From positions 1 to 54,130 of the forward strand of contig JAFLTA010000014.1 in NCBI GenBank assembly GCA_022510685.1: a stretch of DNA of 54,130 nt, in the 5' to 3' direction. Source of the stretch: Lachnospiraceae bacterium (GTDB lineage: Bacteria; Bacillota; Clostridia; Lachnospirales; Lachnospiraceae). Every line of letters begins with the position of its first letter. The stretch's first letter is position 1. Positions 35,804 through 45,365 of this stretch are shown piece by piece. Position numbers and translations under genes: made by a program. A model generated the notes under the pieces. That model saw only the letters and a program-made list of their open reading frames with translations. It had not been told where the DNA came from and did not search any database.

Positions 35804-36076
35804 ATCGTGCGTTTCCGTGCGTTTATTATTATTTTCTTTTCATCAACACAATATTAAACCCTTACATATACACTGCTCTCCTCTCCGCAGTCTCACTATC
35901 GCACGGAAACGAAAGGTAATGCCATGGAATATATAGACTCTATCATGTAACTTTTAATATACAACATGAAGGTAAATTATGTTAAAATCATATTGTAAAA
36001 TGTTATCCTTCTTCAAATAAGGGACGGGAGTGCGAATAGTCCTCTTATTAACACACTAATCCAAGGAGTCAAAGAA
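35804..36076. other. non-coding gap before the CapA-like gene
   Basis: No gene is seen. The start continues the palindrome-associated repeat (TTATCGTGCGTTTCCGTGCG), and AT-rich sequence with TGTTAAAAT at about 35970 may hold the promoter of the CapA-like gene. Confidence 0.4.
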
Positions 36077-37225
36077 ATGAATAGAACGATAAAAAAGGCA
36101 TATTTACCGCTATTGCTGGGAAGTCTCTTTCTCTGTGGACTCTCACCGGCAAATGCACAGGCTGAAACAGAGACCAAGACGAAAGCTAACGCAGAGGCAA
36201 CGGCAAAACCAACATCAAAACCAAAGGTAACGGTGAAGCCAACGACAAAACCAAAGGACAAAGAAGTCACCATCACTATCAGCGCTGCCGGAGACTGCAC
36301 GTTTGGCAGCGACCGCATTTCCACTTCCAGCGCAAACTTTTATTCCGTATATAATAGGGTAAAAGACAACCGTTATTTTTTCCGCAAGGTATCTTCTATT
36401 TTTAAGAATGACGATATGACGATTGTGAACCTGGAGGGAACACTGACAAACCGGGGAGAACGGGCTGATAAAAAATATGCTTTCCGCGGGAAACCTTCCT
36501 ACGCCAAGATTTTAAAGAAAGGGCATATCGAGGCGGTATCCTTTGCCAACAATCACTGTAAGGACTTTGGTAACGTCAGCTATAGGGACACCCGCGCCAC
36601 GCTGGAGAAATATGATATCAGCTATGCCTCCTATGGAAAAACCGGCATCTATCGCACAAAAGGAAAGCGAATCGGCATGGTAGCAACAGACGAAACTTAT
36701 CAAAGCTATTCCACCTGCAAAAACCAGATTCGAAGCGGAATTCAGAAATTAAAAAAGAAAAAAGTAGATTTAATCATTGTAAGCCTCCATAGCGGGATCG
36801 AGTATACGAGTGAGCCTACCTACGAGCAGAAATCCCTGTCCCACTACGCTGTGAAAAAGGGAGCAAATCTCGTATTGGGGCATCATCCCCATGTTTTACA
36901 GGGAATTGAAAAGTACAGGGGTGCCTATATCGTATATAGCCTGGGAAACTTCTGCTTCGGCGGAAACACGAACCCACCGGATAAGGATACCATGATTTTT
37001 CAGCAGACATTTACCTTCAAGGGTGATAAATTACTAAAAAAGCAATCTCCTGCAAAAATCATCCCCTGCTCCGTTTCCTCCCGCAGGGATATCAATAACT
37101 ATCAGCCAAAACCCGTCAGTGGGAAACGCTATCGTAAGATATTGAATAGAGTGGCACGGTATAGCCGCTCGCTGGGAACCTCTTTCGTGACTAAAAAGGG
37201 GAAAAAGACGTGTGTACTGCGGTAG
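36077..37225 (+). CDS. secreted CapA/PgsA-family phosphatase-like protein
   Basis: A 382-aa exported protein. A signal peptide covers residues 1-28 (ending NAQA), followed by a Thr/Lys/Pro-rich linker (residues 30-62). The PGA_cap metallophosphatase fold follows: AAGDCTFGSD (Asp73), VNLEGTLTNRG, SFANNHCKDFG, LHSGIEYT and LGHHPHVLQG, with all the usual metal ligands visible. CapA proteins take part in poly-gamma-glutamate or capsule synthesis; single genes without capBC, as here, more often act as cell-wall or phosphate-processing enzymes. The ATG at 36077 has AAGGAG 8 nt upstream. The gene is convergent with the large BlaR1-like gene 29 bp away. Confidence 0.85.
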   Translation: MNRTIKKAYLPLLLGSLFLCGLSPANAQAETETKTKANAEATAKPTSKPKVTVKPTTKPKDKEVTITISAAGDCTFGSDRISTSSANFYSVYNRVKDNRYFFRKVSSIFKNDDMTIVNLEGTLTNRGERADKKYAFRGKPSYAKILKKGHIEAVSFANNHCKDFGNVSYRDTRATLEKYDISYASYGKTGIYRTKGKRIGMVATDETYQSYSTCKNQIRSGIQKLKKKKVDLIIVSLHSGIEYTSEPTYEQKSLSHYAVKKGANLVLGHHPHVLQGIEKYRGAYIVYSLGNFCFGGNTNPPDKDTMIFQQTFTFKGDKLLKKQSPAKIIPCSVSSRRDINNYQPKPVSGKRYRKILNRVARYSRSLGTSFVTKKGKKTCVLR

Positions 37226-37254
37226 TTTACTTTTCATATAGTTCACACTGCTTT

Positions 37255-40200
37255 TTATTTATCCCCGGATTTTAGGTCAATCAATTTCCCGTTCTTGATG
37301 TGGTACGCCAGTACGCATTTATCTACATCCACTGCATCTTTTTCCTCTTTTGCCTGTTTCTTCATCTGCTGCAGAGTAGGGGCAGAGTTTAAGGATATTC
37401 TTCCGGAATACCCTATCGAATAGTGGGCATCCCAATAAACACCCTCAAATTTTTCCATCTTATCGCCGGAATAATAAATGTGAGAACGAATCCAGGATAG
37501 TGGTATAGCATATGGGTCATCAATATCAAGATCCACTACCTTTCCCCTTAAGTTCGTATCTGCTGGCAGAAAATCCCTGACATAGACATACAAATCCTTC
37601 TCTTTCTTCTTTGTTTTCTCGATTGTCTTCTCAATAGCAGACAAAATCTGTTCTTTCTCCCCGTGAGCAAATTTGTCCTTCACCTCATACTCTTTAGCCT
37701 TCGCTTTACTAATGGTCAAACCGGCTTCCCCGAAGGATGTATAGTGCTGCTTAAACCACTTATTCTTCTCCAACCCCTGCGAAGGTACTCCACCCTCCAC
37801 ATTATCCTTAAACCAGCCGCCGTCATAACCATAATCATAATACGATTCCAGTCCTCTGGCATTATAATAAAAAGAAAAATAAGATAAATCTTTCTCCTCC
37901 GGGAAAGTTACAACAACGTGATACCTGCCACTTTCCACTTCATCCATTTCCTCTATATCTAACTCCTGATAATAAAGGTTTATTTTGTATTCCTTCTTCG
38001 GAGAATTTTTGTCATACAGCCGACCAATAATGGTACTTGATTTATCATCGTTCTCTACTGTAGTTGCATACTCCCAATAAACAAAATCCTGTAGAATGTC
38101 TCCAAAGATTTTCCCGTTAGGAAGCGCCAGCCCATATTCTTCATTTTGCGCAACATATGTTTCAGTAGTGGTTTCCTTGGAATCGGCTTCATTATCTGCA
38201 TCATTCATTGCAAGGGGAGCTTCTGGAAACTTCACTTTTTTTATCTCCGAGCGCTCTATAATCTGCTTCGATGCAATATCATAAGCAACACAATACTCTC
38301 TAAGAACCATGGATGCAGTTGGATGATTCATACGAATACTTGCCAGTATCAGCTTACCATCTACAATACCGGCGATTCTATACGGTCTATACACATACAT
38401 TGCCTGCATCAAAACATCATCGGAAACAGTGTCTGTCGAATCCGCATCTGCCTCCCATGCATTCAGATAATCCGTAAGTACTGATTCATTTTGGAGCTTT
38501 GACAAATCCGAAATCGGTGCACTGAGCAAGCACATTTTGCCGCCACCTCTTCCGGAAAGATTTTCATTGCTCTCTCTCAGCAAAAAATAAATTCTTTCCT
38601 GATAAAGCATAATCTCTGAAATACAATATTCTTGAAATTCTTTTCCTTTTTTTAATCCAAACTCTTTTAACTTTTCAAAAAAACCCTCCTTTGTAATGAC
38701 GCATACCGCTTGTTCCTCTACCTGACTATACTGCCATATCGTTTCATTATCACAGCAAAAATAAGCACTATTATCATCCGACACCAAATAGGTATTTTCA
38801 TAGTATATATCATCGTCTTTCCAGCCTGCTCCTGTATAAATCTGTTGCACAGCACCACTATCCGGTTCCAAACTGTACATGCTGCTTCCATCCAAAACAA
38901 AGAGTTTTCCACCCAAAACAACCGTCTTCCTATCTCCGTCATGAACCACTCTGCCACCCAGCTGCTGATCCTCCACAGTCACCGGAATTTTTTCCTTCTT
39001 TTGCATATCCAATTTGTAAACCCCCTCATCTGTCTCATAAATCACATAGTTGTCTGTAATATAAGAAATATCTATGGTATCCTTTAACACAAATTCATTT
39101 TGCTCCCATATTAACTGATCTCCATTCTCCGTTTTTTGAATAGGAACACGCCAAAAGAGACTATAACCAACAGTACTCTCCCATGTTGTATAATAAACAT
39201 AGGCATCCGTCACCTGCATCAGCGATTCTAAGTCATCCACCTTGTGATTCTGCACCAGAGTACCATCCGGTTTCTGCTGGGTGATACACGGAAGCATTTC
39301 TCCACCTACTACCTGAGTCGTAATACAATAAGAATTATCCCCATTAGAAAATACTTCTGTTCTTTCTTCGATTTCCTCCTGTACCTGCTGCCAGAATTCA
39401 TCCGGTGCTTCCGTATACTTTTGACCATTTTCCTTCTGCCCATTGGTCAGGCAAACGATTCCCACCAAAGCAAAAACAATGATTGCCGGCACGAACAGCT
39501 CCTTTCCCCCTTTTTCAAACTTTAATACATGCTTCACCCTGTTCCTGATGCTTGTTTCTCCAAATGCCAGCGTTCCCAGAGAAAACCGCCTTGAATTGGC
39601 AGCAAAAGCCAGTAATAATCTGCTGTAATCTTCCCTCACATCATCTTCCATCTCCGATAAAACATGCTCATCACAGCTCATTTCCATATCCTTCACCATA
39701 CAAAACCAGGAGAGCCATACCAAGGGATGAAACCAGTATACCGCAGTGATGAGAAAGGCTATCATTTTTGTAATATTATCCCGTCTTCGAACATGATACT
39801 GCTCATGTTTTAGGATATACTCCCGCTCCCGGTCTGATAGACGAAAGGGAATGTATATGCGCGCAGAAAATACACCCATGACAAATGGCGAAGAAATTAC
39901 GTCAGATTCATAAATATTGTCTCGGAATAAAACCGCTTTTTCCAGTTTCTTTCTCAGGCGCACTGTGAGAATAATGTTCCATGAAATCAGTGTTATCATG
40001 CCCGCAAGCCATATCACTGACAGCCAGCGGAGCATCTGACTGGATGAGGCATTTATGTATTCTGAGCCGCTTGCCACCTCTGAATTTTCCGTGTTTGTGT
40101 TTTCCATACCTGTTTTTTTTGTATCTGCCGTTTCTACATCCGAGCCATCCACTTCCGGATTTTGATTCGTCGAAGCAGTGTGCCTGTCGGACATTTGAGC

Positions 40201-40626
40201 CTCTGTGTTCTGCTGTCCTGTATTCTCATTGGAATTGTCTTTAGACATCTGTCCCTGGGAATTGTCTGTTTCTCTCTCCTGTGACATCTGCTTCCGGCTG
40301 TCGGCTGTATCTCCCTCCTGCGACACCTGCTTCTGGCTACCGGCTGTATCTCCCTCCTGAGGATTTTCGTTCTTACGGATGCTCTCGTCCTTTTGTGCCA
40401 TCTCCTGAATAAAGGCATATGGCTTCTCTGCAAAATTCAGATTAAACAGACTGACCGGGGAGGACACCGCCACCGGACAAACCAGTCGAATCCCTACGAT
40501 CAGCCACAGGGCATATACATACTTTTTCGGAATCCCCCTCATCAACCCTCTCACCAGCAAAACGGCCAGAATGACAAAAGTCCCCGCCACCGCCATATCC
40601 AGAATCCGTAAAAAAACATTTATCAT
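37255..40626 (-). CDS. BlaR1/MecR1-type M56 sensor peptidase with large extracellular domain
   Basis: A 1123-aa transmembrane signalling protease. Two N-terminal helices (12-30, 36-52) are followed by a Gln/Glu/Ser-rich low-complexity loop (90-190) with four copies of a 13-residue QEGDTA-type repeat, then a helix at about 203-222. The M56 zinc protease has the motif HEQYH at 274-278 and a later helix pair. After a final helix near 380-395 comes an extracellular region of more than 700 residues with beta-propeller-like repeats. It lacks the penicillin-binding serine domain of classical BlaR1, so the ligand is unknown. The ATG has GAGG 5 nt upstream and lies 7 bp after the BlaI-like gene. Confidence 0.85.
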   Translation of the reverse strand: MINVFLRILDMAVAGTFVILAVLLVRGLMRGIPKKYVYALWLIVGIRLVCPVAVSSPVSLFNLNFAEKPYAFIQEMAQKDESIRKNENPQEGDTAGSQKQVSQEGDTADSRKQMSQERETDNSQGQMSKDNSNENTGQQNTEAQMSDRHTASTNQNPEVDGSDVETADTKKTGMENTNTENSEVASGSEYINASSSQMLRWLSVIWLAGMITLISWNIILTVRLRKKLEKAVLFRDNIYESDVISSPFVMGVFSARIYIPFRLSDREREYILKHEQYHVRRRDNITKMIAFLITAVYWFHPLVWLSWFCMVKDMEMSCDEHVLSEMEDDVREDYSRLLLAFAANSRRFSLGTLAFGETSIRNRVKHVLKFEKGGKELFVPAIIVFALVGIVCLTNGQKENGQKYTEAPDEFWQQVQEEIEERTEVFSNGDNSYCITTQVVGGEMLPCITQQKPDGTLVQNHKVDDLESLMQVTDAYVYYTTWESTVGYSLFWRVPIQKTENGDQLIWEQNEFVLKDTIDISYITDNYVIYETDEGVYKLDMQKKEKIPVTVEDQQLGGRVVHDGDRKTVVLGGKLFVLDGSSMYSLEPDSGAVQQIYTGAGWKDDDIYYENTYLVSDDNSAYFCCDNETIWQYSQVEEQAVCVITKEGFFEKLKEFGLKKGKEFQEYCISEIMLYQERIYFLLRESNENLSGRGGGKMCLLSAPISDLSKLQNESVLTDYLNAWEADADSTDTVSDDVLMQAMYVYRPYRIAGIVDGKLILASIRMNHPTASMVLREYCVAYDIASKQIIERSEIKKVKFPEAPLAMNDADNEADSKETTTETYVAQNEEYGLALPNGKIFGDILQDFVYWEYATTVENDDKSSTIIGRLYDKNSPKKEYKINLYYQELDIEEMDEVESGRYHVVVTFPEEKDLSYFSFYYNARGLESYYDYGYDGGWFKDNVEGGVPSQGLEKNKWFKQHYTSFGEAGLTISKAKAKEYEVKDKFAHGEKEQILSAIEKTIEKTKKKEKDLYVYVRDFLPADTNLRGKVVDLDIDDPYAIPLSWIRSHIYYSGDKMEKFEGVYWDAHYSIGYSGRISLNSAPTLQQMKKQAKEEKDAVDVDKCVLAYHIKNGKLIDLKSGDK

Positions 40627-40633
40627 TTACACC

Positions 40634-40996
40634 TCACCCCTCTCTGTGCTCGTCAATCAGCTTTTTGATTTTTTCAGCTTCTTCTGCCGATATCTTCTTC
40701 CCTCCCAAAAAGGCTGTAAGAAAATGCGGTAATGAGCCCCCAAAAGTCCTCTCCACAAAATATTCCGACTCATCTGCCTGTACACGGTCTTTCGGAATCA
40801 ACACGGAAACCGTTGCATTTTCATTACTGATATACCCCTTCTCGGATAATTTGCGAATGGTCGTGTATGTAGTAGACTTCTTCCAGCCAAGAATTTCACT
40901 GCAAAGCTTCACCAACTCACCGGAACCTACCGGTGCATGCTCCCACACTACCAACATAAAACGGTAATCACTGTCACATAATTTTAAATATTCCAT
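40634..40996 (-). CDS. BlaI/MecI-family repressor
   Basis: A 120-aa winged-helix repressor: residues 1-75 are the DNA-binding domain (MLVVWEHAPVGSGELVKLC, GWKKSTTYTTIRKLSEKGYI), and the C-terminal helices form the dimer and the cleavage site for the M56 partner. It should repress its own operon until the sensor protease cuts it. The ATG at 40996 has AGGAGG 5 nt upstream. It is followed after 7 bp by the sensor gene. Two 16-bp palindromes overlap its promoter. Confidence 0.92.
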   Translation of the reverse strand: MEYLKLCDSDYRFMLVVWEHAPVGSGELVKLCSEILGWKKSTTYTTIRKLSEKGYISNENATVSVLIPKDRVQADESEYFVERTFGGSLPHFLTAFLGGKKISAEEAEKIKKLIDEHREG

Positions 40997-41066
40997 ATCG
41001 TCCTCCTGTTTCGGCTTGCGCTAGAGCTATCATGCTGCTTAAAATCTTCTTTAGAAAAGCAAAACG

Positions 41067-41110
41067 GTTTATAACCATAAACCTTTATGTGTAAGTTTAT
41101 AGTTATAAAC
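41067..41110. promoter_or_regulatory. paired BlaI-type operators
   Basis: GTTTATAACCATAAAC (41067-41082) and GTTTATAGTTATAAAC (41095-41110) are two palindromes 28 bp apart. The second covers the spacer and -10 of the promoter, the first lies just downstream, a layout expected for repression by two BlaI dimers. Confidence 0.8.
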
Positions 41111-41122
41111 CTGATTTGTCAA
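41094..41122 (-). promoter_or_regulatory. promoter of the BlaI-BlaR1 operon
   Basis: On the minus strand TTGACA (41122-41117) and TAAACT (41099-41094) are 17 bp apart, within the paired operators. Confidence 0.72.
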
Positions 41123-41199
41123 CTGTTTTTTGGGGGGAGGGATTTCTCATCTTCAAATTAGTCATTAAAGTTAGAGCTCATTAAAATTTCTTACTATGG

Positions 41200-41281
41200 T
41201 CACTCCACTTCCGAAGCAAAACATTTCCCCAGCAGAGAATCCCGAATATAAATCACCTCATCCTCTACGATACAACAGTTT
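41200..41281 (-). pseudogene. gene fragment left of the IS21 remnant
   Basis: A minus-strand frame (NCCIVEDEVIYIRDSLLGKC, then FASEVE and a TGA) has coding character but no start and is preceded by a stop. I do not recognise it; it may be the end of a regulator or mobile-element gene cut off by the element. The rest of 41123-41462 holds no gene, only IS21-end-like repeats of GGAAATC near 41338-41396. Confidence 0.3.
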
Positions 41282-41462
41282 TAAACTTATATACCGTTAT
41301 TGAGTATTCCGGGCTCTAGGCAATCATCTGTCCGACGTTCGGAAATCAACATTCCGCTTGTTTGGAAATCTTGATTCCATTAATACGGAAATCATTTTTT
41401 ATGAACCTTATAATGGATTTATTCATCGGAAGATGTAAATCTTTTATAAAGAGGTCACGACT

Positions 41463-42774
41463 ATGACCAAATATCGTGAGATTCTCAGGCTAACAAGTCT
41501 GGGATTTACTCAGCGCAACATCATGCAGAGCTGTGGTGTTGCTCAGAAAACGGTTGTCAAAGTTCAGAAGCGTGCCAGAGAATTGGATATTTCATGACCA
41601 CTTGATGAAACAATGACTGGCCAAGCTATGGAAAAACTTATGTTTCCATAGGGAGAAAAATCTGCAACCAATAAGCGTATGCCTGATTTTTCGTACATCC
41701 ATAAGGAGCTTCTCCGAAATGGAGTGTCCAAAAAGCTCCTTTGGACAGAATACATAGAGGAGTGTCGCCTTAATGGTGATGAACCCCTGATGTATTCACA
41801 ATTCTGTTACTACATCCAAAAGGATGAGCAGAAACGGCGTGCGACTATGCACATCAACCGGAAACCTGGCGAACAGATCGAAGTTGACTGGGCTGGCGAT
41901 CCTGCATGGATCATTGATCCGGATACCGGTGAAATGACCAAAGCATATATCTTTGTGGATGTTATGACTTACAACCAGTATGCCTATGTCGAAGCATTTA
42001 TCAACGAGAAGCAGCAGGCATGGATCACTGCTGCATTGCGAAATGAACAGTTCTTTTCGCTTACGGAACTTAATCATGCGATCCGAAAGAAACTGGAAGA
42101 TTATAACCGAAAACCCTTTCAAAAGAAAGAGGGTAGCCGGTCAGAACTCTTCCACCACGAAGAACTGCCATTTCTGGCACCACTGCCCGCTACCCGTTAT
42201 GAACTGGCGGAATAGAAACAAGCCACCGTTCAGATTAATTATCACATATCTGTCGATGAAATGCTATACGCAGTTCCATATGAATACATCAAACGCAAGG
42301 TAGATGTCAGGGTGACAGACACAGTTATTGAAATCTTTTACAATCATAACCGTATTGCTTTCCCACCGGCGTTTAACAAGACGCAGGGGACAATACGCAA
42401 CCACCATAGAGCATATGCCGGAAGACCACCAGAAATATCTGGAATGGAACGGTGACCGTTTCCGTCAATGGGCTGGTCGCATTGGCGAAAATACCCATAA
42501 AGTCATAGACGGCCTCCTTACCTCCAAACCTGTAGAACAGCAAGCTTACCGAAGCTGTATGGGGCTGCTGAAACTTGTGGATAAATATTCCGCAGATCAT
42601 CTTGAAACAGCGTGCAAACAGGCACTAACTTATACAGCATCTCCCAGCTATAAGAGTATAAAAAATATCTTAACTGTCGGAAAGGAAAAGTTTGATGCAC
42701 AGATTAAAGAAGAAAAATCCACAAACAATAATAAATACGGCATCACAAGAGGTGCCGATTATTACAGGAGGTAA
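41463..42774 (+). pseudogene. istA: IS21-family transposase istA, degenerate
   Basis: The ATG at 41463 opens an IstA N-terminal HTH (LTSLGFTQRNIMQSCGVAQKT) that meets in-frame TGA (near 41595) and TAG (near 41650) stops, then continues with IEVDWAGDPAWIIDPDTGEM, the DDE core start. About 70 residues of the catalytic core are missing where the frame jumps from QQAWITA to ALRNEQFF. A TAG replaces a Trp codon near 42213, and a frameshift follows near 42370 before the C-terminal part (EDHQKYLEWNGDRFRQW to GITRGADYYRR). No active transposase can be made. Confidence 0.88.
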
Positions 42775-42780
42775 CCTACT

Positions 42781-43495
42781 ATGACAAACCAAAGTACGAA
42801 TGATAAATTAATTGAAATGCGCATGACATCCATGGCAGATGCATTCCGTAACCAATTGACTGATATAAGCATGAAAAATGTTCCCTTCGAGGATCGTCTC
42901 GGTATGTTGGTTGACATCGAATATAACAGCCGTAAGAGTAACCGGCTGGCACGCCTGATCAAGAAAGCCGAGTTTGACCAGCCGACTGCAAGCGTTATGG
43001 ATATCAACTACACTTCAGGGCGAAAGCTAAATAAAGAACTCATCAGCAGGCTTACTTCCTGTGAATATATCACCGAACATCGGAATCTGTTTATCACCGG
43101 CGCAACAGGCAGCGGAAAAAGCTATATGGCCTGTGCCCTCGGCATGGAGGCATGCAAGGAGTGATGGTACATACAAGAAAGTAATGGCTAAATATGCAAA
43201 CCCATTGCTCTTAATACTGGATGAATGGCTGCTTCTGAAACCAATAGAATCAGAACAGAAAGATATCTTCGAGCTGCTCCACCGCAGACGCAAGAAATCA
43301 TCCACTTTCTTTTGCTCACAGTATCATACGGACGGATGGTACGAGCAGCTTGGCGGTGCCGATTTGCCACTTGCGGATGCGATTCTGGATCGCATCGTCC
43401 ATGACGCTTATAAGATCAATATCACAAGCATTGATCCTGCCAAGGATATCTCCATGAGGGAAGTTTATGCTCTGGATAAAGAATTAAGCGAGTAA
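42781..43495 (+). pseudogene. istB: IS21-family helper ATPase istB, degenerate
   Basis: The ATG at 42781 (GGAGG upstream) begins an IstB with Walker A FITGATGSGKSYMACALG, then stops after GMEACKE at 43164. The downstream half (SDGTYKKVMAKYANPLLLIL with Walker B LILDEW, to REVYALDKELSE) is in another frame; about 20-25 residues were lost at the junction. It follows istA by 6 bp. Confidence 0.88.
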
Positions 43496-43579
43496 ACTCG
43501 CACTTGTTACTGCAAATCTTGATTTCCTAGTTCTGGACTGCTGATTTCCAGTGGTCCGGACTAGCGATTTCATCGCACC

Positions 43580-43744
43580 GTAATATTCACACAGCATATC
43601 GGGGCTATCGAAGCAGCTAACGTCAATAGAAAGATATCTATGGATTTACTGTTTGATATCGCAGAGCTGTTTGGTGTGGAACCTAATTATCTTTTGGAAA
43701 ATAATGATATACCATTTCAGGACTCAAACTGTGATGATGAGTAA
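43580..43744 (+). pseudogene. XRE-family regulator, C-terminal fragment
   Basis: The frame HIGAIEAANVNRKISMDLLF continues DIAELFGVEPNYLLENND and ends in TAA at 43744. This is the second half of a Cro/C1-type HTH (recognition helix onward). The first half is missing exactly where the IS21 right end lies, so the element either inserted into this gene or joined it by deletion. Confidence 0.6.
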
Positions 43745-44001
43745 AATTCGCAAACACCAACTCCTCCGTCCTGTACTTCAGAGCACCTTATAGAAACAAA
43801 AATCCGTCAGATAGATTCAAGGAAAATCTTTTGATATTTATTCAAAACAGAGACCATCAGGATAATTTTATGCGGATTGATCAGGATTTCCAACGTAGCA
43901 TGATGGCAAACCGAATCATCTGAAACCTTGGTCGGAAGAACTTCCCGAGGAATGCAGAAAACCACGCCACTAGAATCTGGCGGCGTTATTTTGCTGGGTT
44001 G
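43745..44001. other. non-coding decayed stretch
   Basis: No gene is seen. A short CGCCGCCAGATTCTAGTGGCG-like hairpin (split here for length) near 43966-43986 may terminate the minus-strand toxin remnant. Confidence 0.35.
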
Positions 44002-44267
44002 TCACATGGACAAGAAGTGTCGTCTCTGTGACAGATACGGAAGAATCTGTTTTAATTCCTTCTCGCCAGTCTCGGTGTTTTCCGACCAGACATACTCTCC
44101 TGCCTGAATCTCTCCAATCGGTCTTAATCCTTCTGCCGATGAGACAAGGGTATATCTCCAGTGAAACATTGGCTGGTCAGACCAAAGAGCATACAGATGA
44201 GCTGCACAAACCGCACCGCTATCTCTGCCGAGGCACCACTTTCGATCGCCTCCTGGATCTTGTTCAC
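44002..44267 (-). pseudogene. polymorphic-toxin pretoxin/HINT domain remnant
   Basis: The minus-strand frame VNKIQEAIESGASAEIAVRF...LTSQCFTGD changes frame after a two-base insertion (GGAGATAT) and continues TLVSSAEGLRPIGEIQAGEY, VWSENTETGEKELKQI. The block CFTGDTLV...GLRPIGEIQAGEYVW is the N-terminus of the HINT autoproteolytic domain that precedes the toxic tip of secreted polymorphic toxins. The start, the toxin tip and the frame are lost. It lies directly beyond two immunity-like genes on the same strand. Confidence 0.65.
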
Positions 44268-44299
44268 CTAGTCTTTAGATCCAAAAATTGATTACTTAA

Positions 44300-45133
44300 T
44301 CACCTTGAAGAATTATCCTCCAACTTCAATTGTTTTGCGAATCCCCATAATATATCCCTTATACTTGATCTGCTCCAGCAAAAATGACCACTCATATCGC
44401 TTTCATTATCAGGATACTTAAATTCTTTGCATTTTCCCAAGAACGTTAAGTCTTTTGGGCGATTTCTCTTTGAACTTTCACAAATATGTACTCGATACCT
44501 GTTACCAAATCGCCCTTGCCCAATGCTGAAACATATCCTTGCTGCTGTATAAAGAGACTCTATATTTTCGGGTTTTTCTTTTTGAATGTAAAAATATACC
44601 TCCGGTACTTCATCCTTAATCCCTCTTACATACCAGTCATCTAAATATATTTTATCTACATAAAACAAGGCATACCATCCAAAATATTTTTCATAGCCTT
44701 CTATCAGCTCTTTAATCTGAAAAAAATATACATCACCTTCTTCCCAGCCCAAAATATACGGTTTATGAACAGACACCTTTTTACGTTCAGGCATCTCTCC
44801 TTCCAATTTTACTTTCAATTTCTCCAAAACCTTACTTCTTTCTTTTCTTATCCGTTCAGATTGCCAACGTTCCGATACTTTATCCTCCTCTATCATTTGT
44901 AATGCTTTCATTTTAATTTCTTCTGGCAGCCTCCCCTTTTTCCATAGCGTATCTGCCAGTGCAAGCCAAAAATCATATTTACAATCTATATCCCTGCTTT
45001 CTTCCCTATACTCTGACAAGATTTCCTGCAATGCTTCTTCATCACTTTTTCCTAACTTAAGCTTTGCAATGTAATCATCTTTCACATCTGCGCTTACATC
45101 GTTTTGATATAAACCCGTTTCCCATGTCCCCAT
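44300..45133 (-). CDS. DUF4259-like/immunity-type protein
   Basis: A 277-aa soluble protein beginning MGTWETGLYQNDVSADVKDD, the signature opening of a family (DUF4259-like) that is common among immunity proteins of polymorphic toxin loci. The middle (LWKKGRLPEEIKMKALQMI and a coiled charged stretch) is helical, and the C-terminus has a second alpha/beta unit. The ATG at 45133 has AGGAGG 5 nt upstream. Right downstream is the HINT toxin remnant, which supports an immunity role. The same 37-bp element found before the next gene lies 100 bp upstream. Confidence 0.7.
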   Translation of the reverse strand: MGTWETGLYQNDVSADVKDDYIAKLKLGKSDEEALQEILSEYREESRDIDCKYDFWLALADTLWKKGRLPEEIKMKALQMIEEDKVSERWQSERIRKERSKVLEKLKVKLEGEMPERKKVSVHKPYILGWEEGDVYFFQIKELIEGYEKYFGWYALFYVDKIYLDDWYVRGIKDEVPEVYFYIQKEKPENIESLYTAARICFSIGQGRFGNRYRVHICESSKRNRPKDLTFLGKCKEFKYPDNESDMSGHFCWSRSSIRDILWGFAKQLKLEDNSSR

Positions 45134-45232
45134 AAAAACCTCCTTAATAATATTCACACTCCAATTATCAAGCATTTTTTATATCCTAAATTAATGCCAT
45201 TTAGTTGAATTAGTTACTGCATTTAACATGGT

Positions 45233-45269
45233 ATAATCTGTGGCAAATGTATAGAAAACATTAATGTTG
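45233..45269. repeat. 37-bp direct repeat, copy 1
   Basis: ATAATCTGTGGCAAATGTAT followed by AGAAAACATTAATGTTG is identical to 46075-46111. It lies 100 bp upstream of the 44300-45133 gene start, and similarity continues for about 15 more bases on the gene side. Confidence 0.85.
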
Positions 45270-45365
45270 ACTTCTCTTTCTATGGTGATAATGGTTACTA
45301 TTTCAAATTCCCCAGATAGATAAATATTAATTCCCTGCCACTTTCGGTTTTTAGTAAAAATATCA

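Larger units (their letters stand above)
41325..43590 (+). mobile_element. decayed IS21-family insertion sequence
   Basis: The segment contains broken istA and istB in the usual order and spacing. The left end carries repeated GGAAATC words (TCGGAAATCAACATTCCGC, TTTGGAAATCTTGATTCC, ACGGAAATCA). The right end carries the matching inverted set (CTTGATTTCC, CTGATTTCC, GCGATTTC), the multiple terminal repeats characteristic of IS21. Exact borders and target duplication cannot be fixed by eye. Both genes are inactivated. Confidence 0.8.

Noticed and set aside
36013-36324. Minus-strand ORF of 103 codons across the CapA-like N-terminus
   Set aside because: It is antisense to the signal peptide and Lys/Thr/Pro linker; low-complexity repeats there keep the opposite frame open. 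It has no ribosome binding site or known family.
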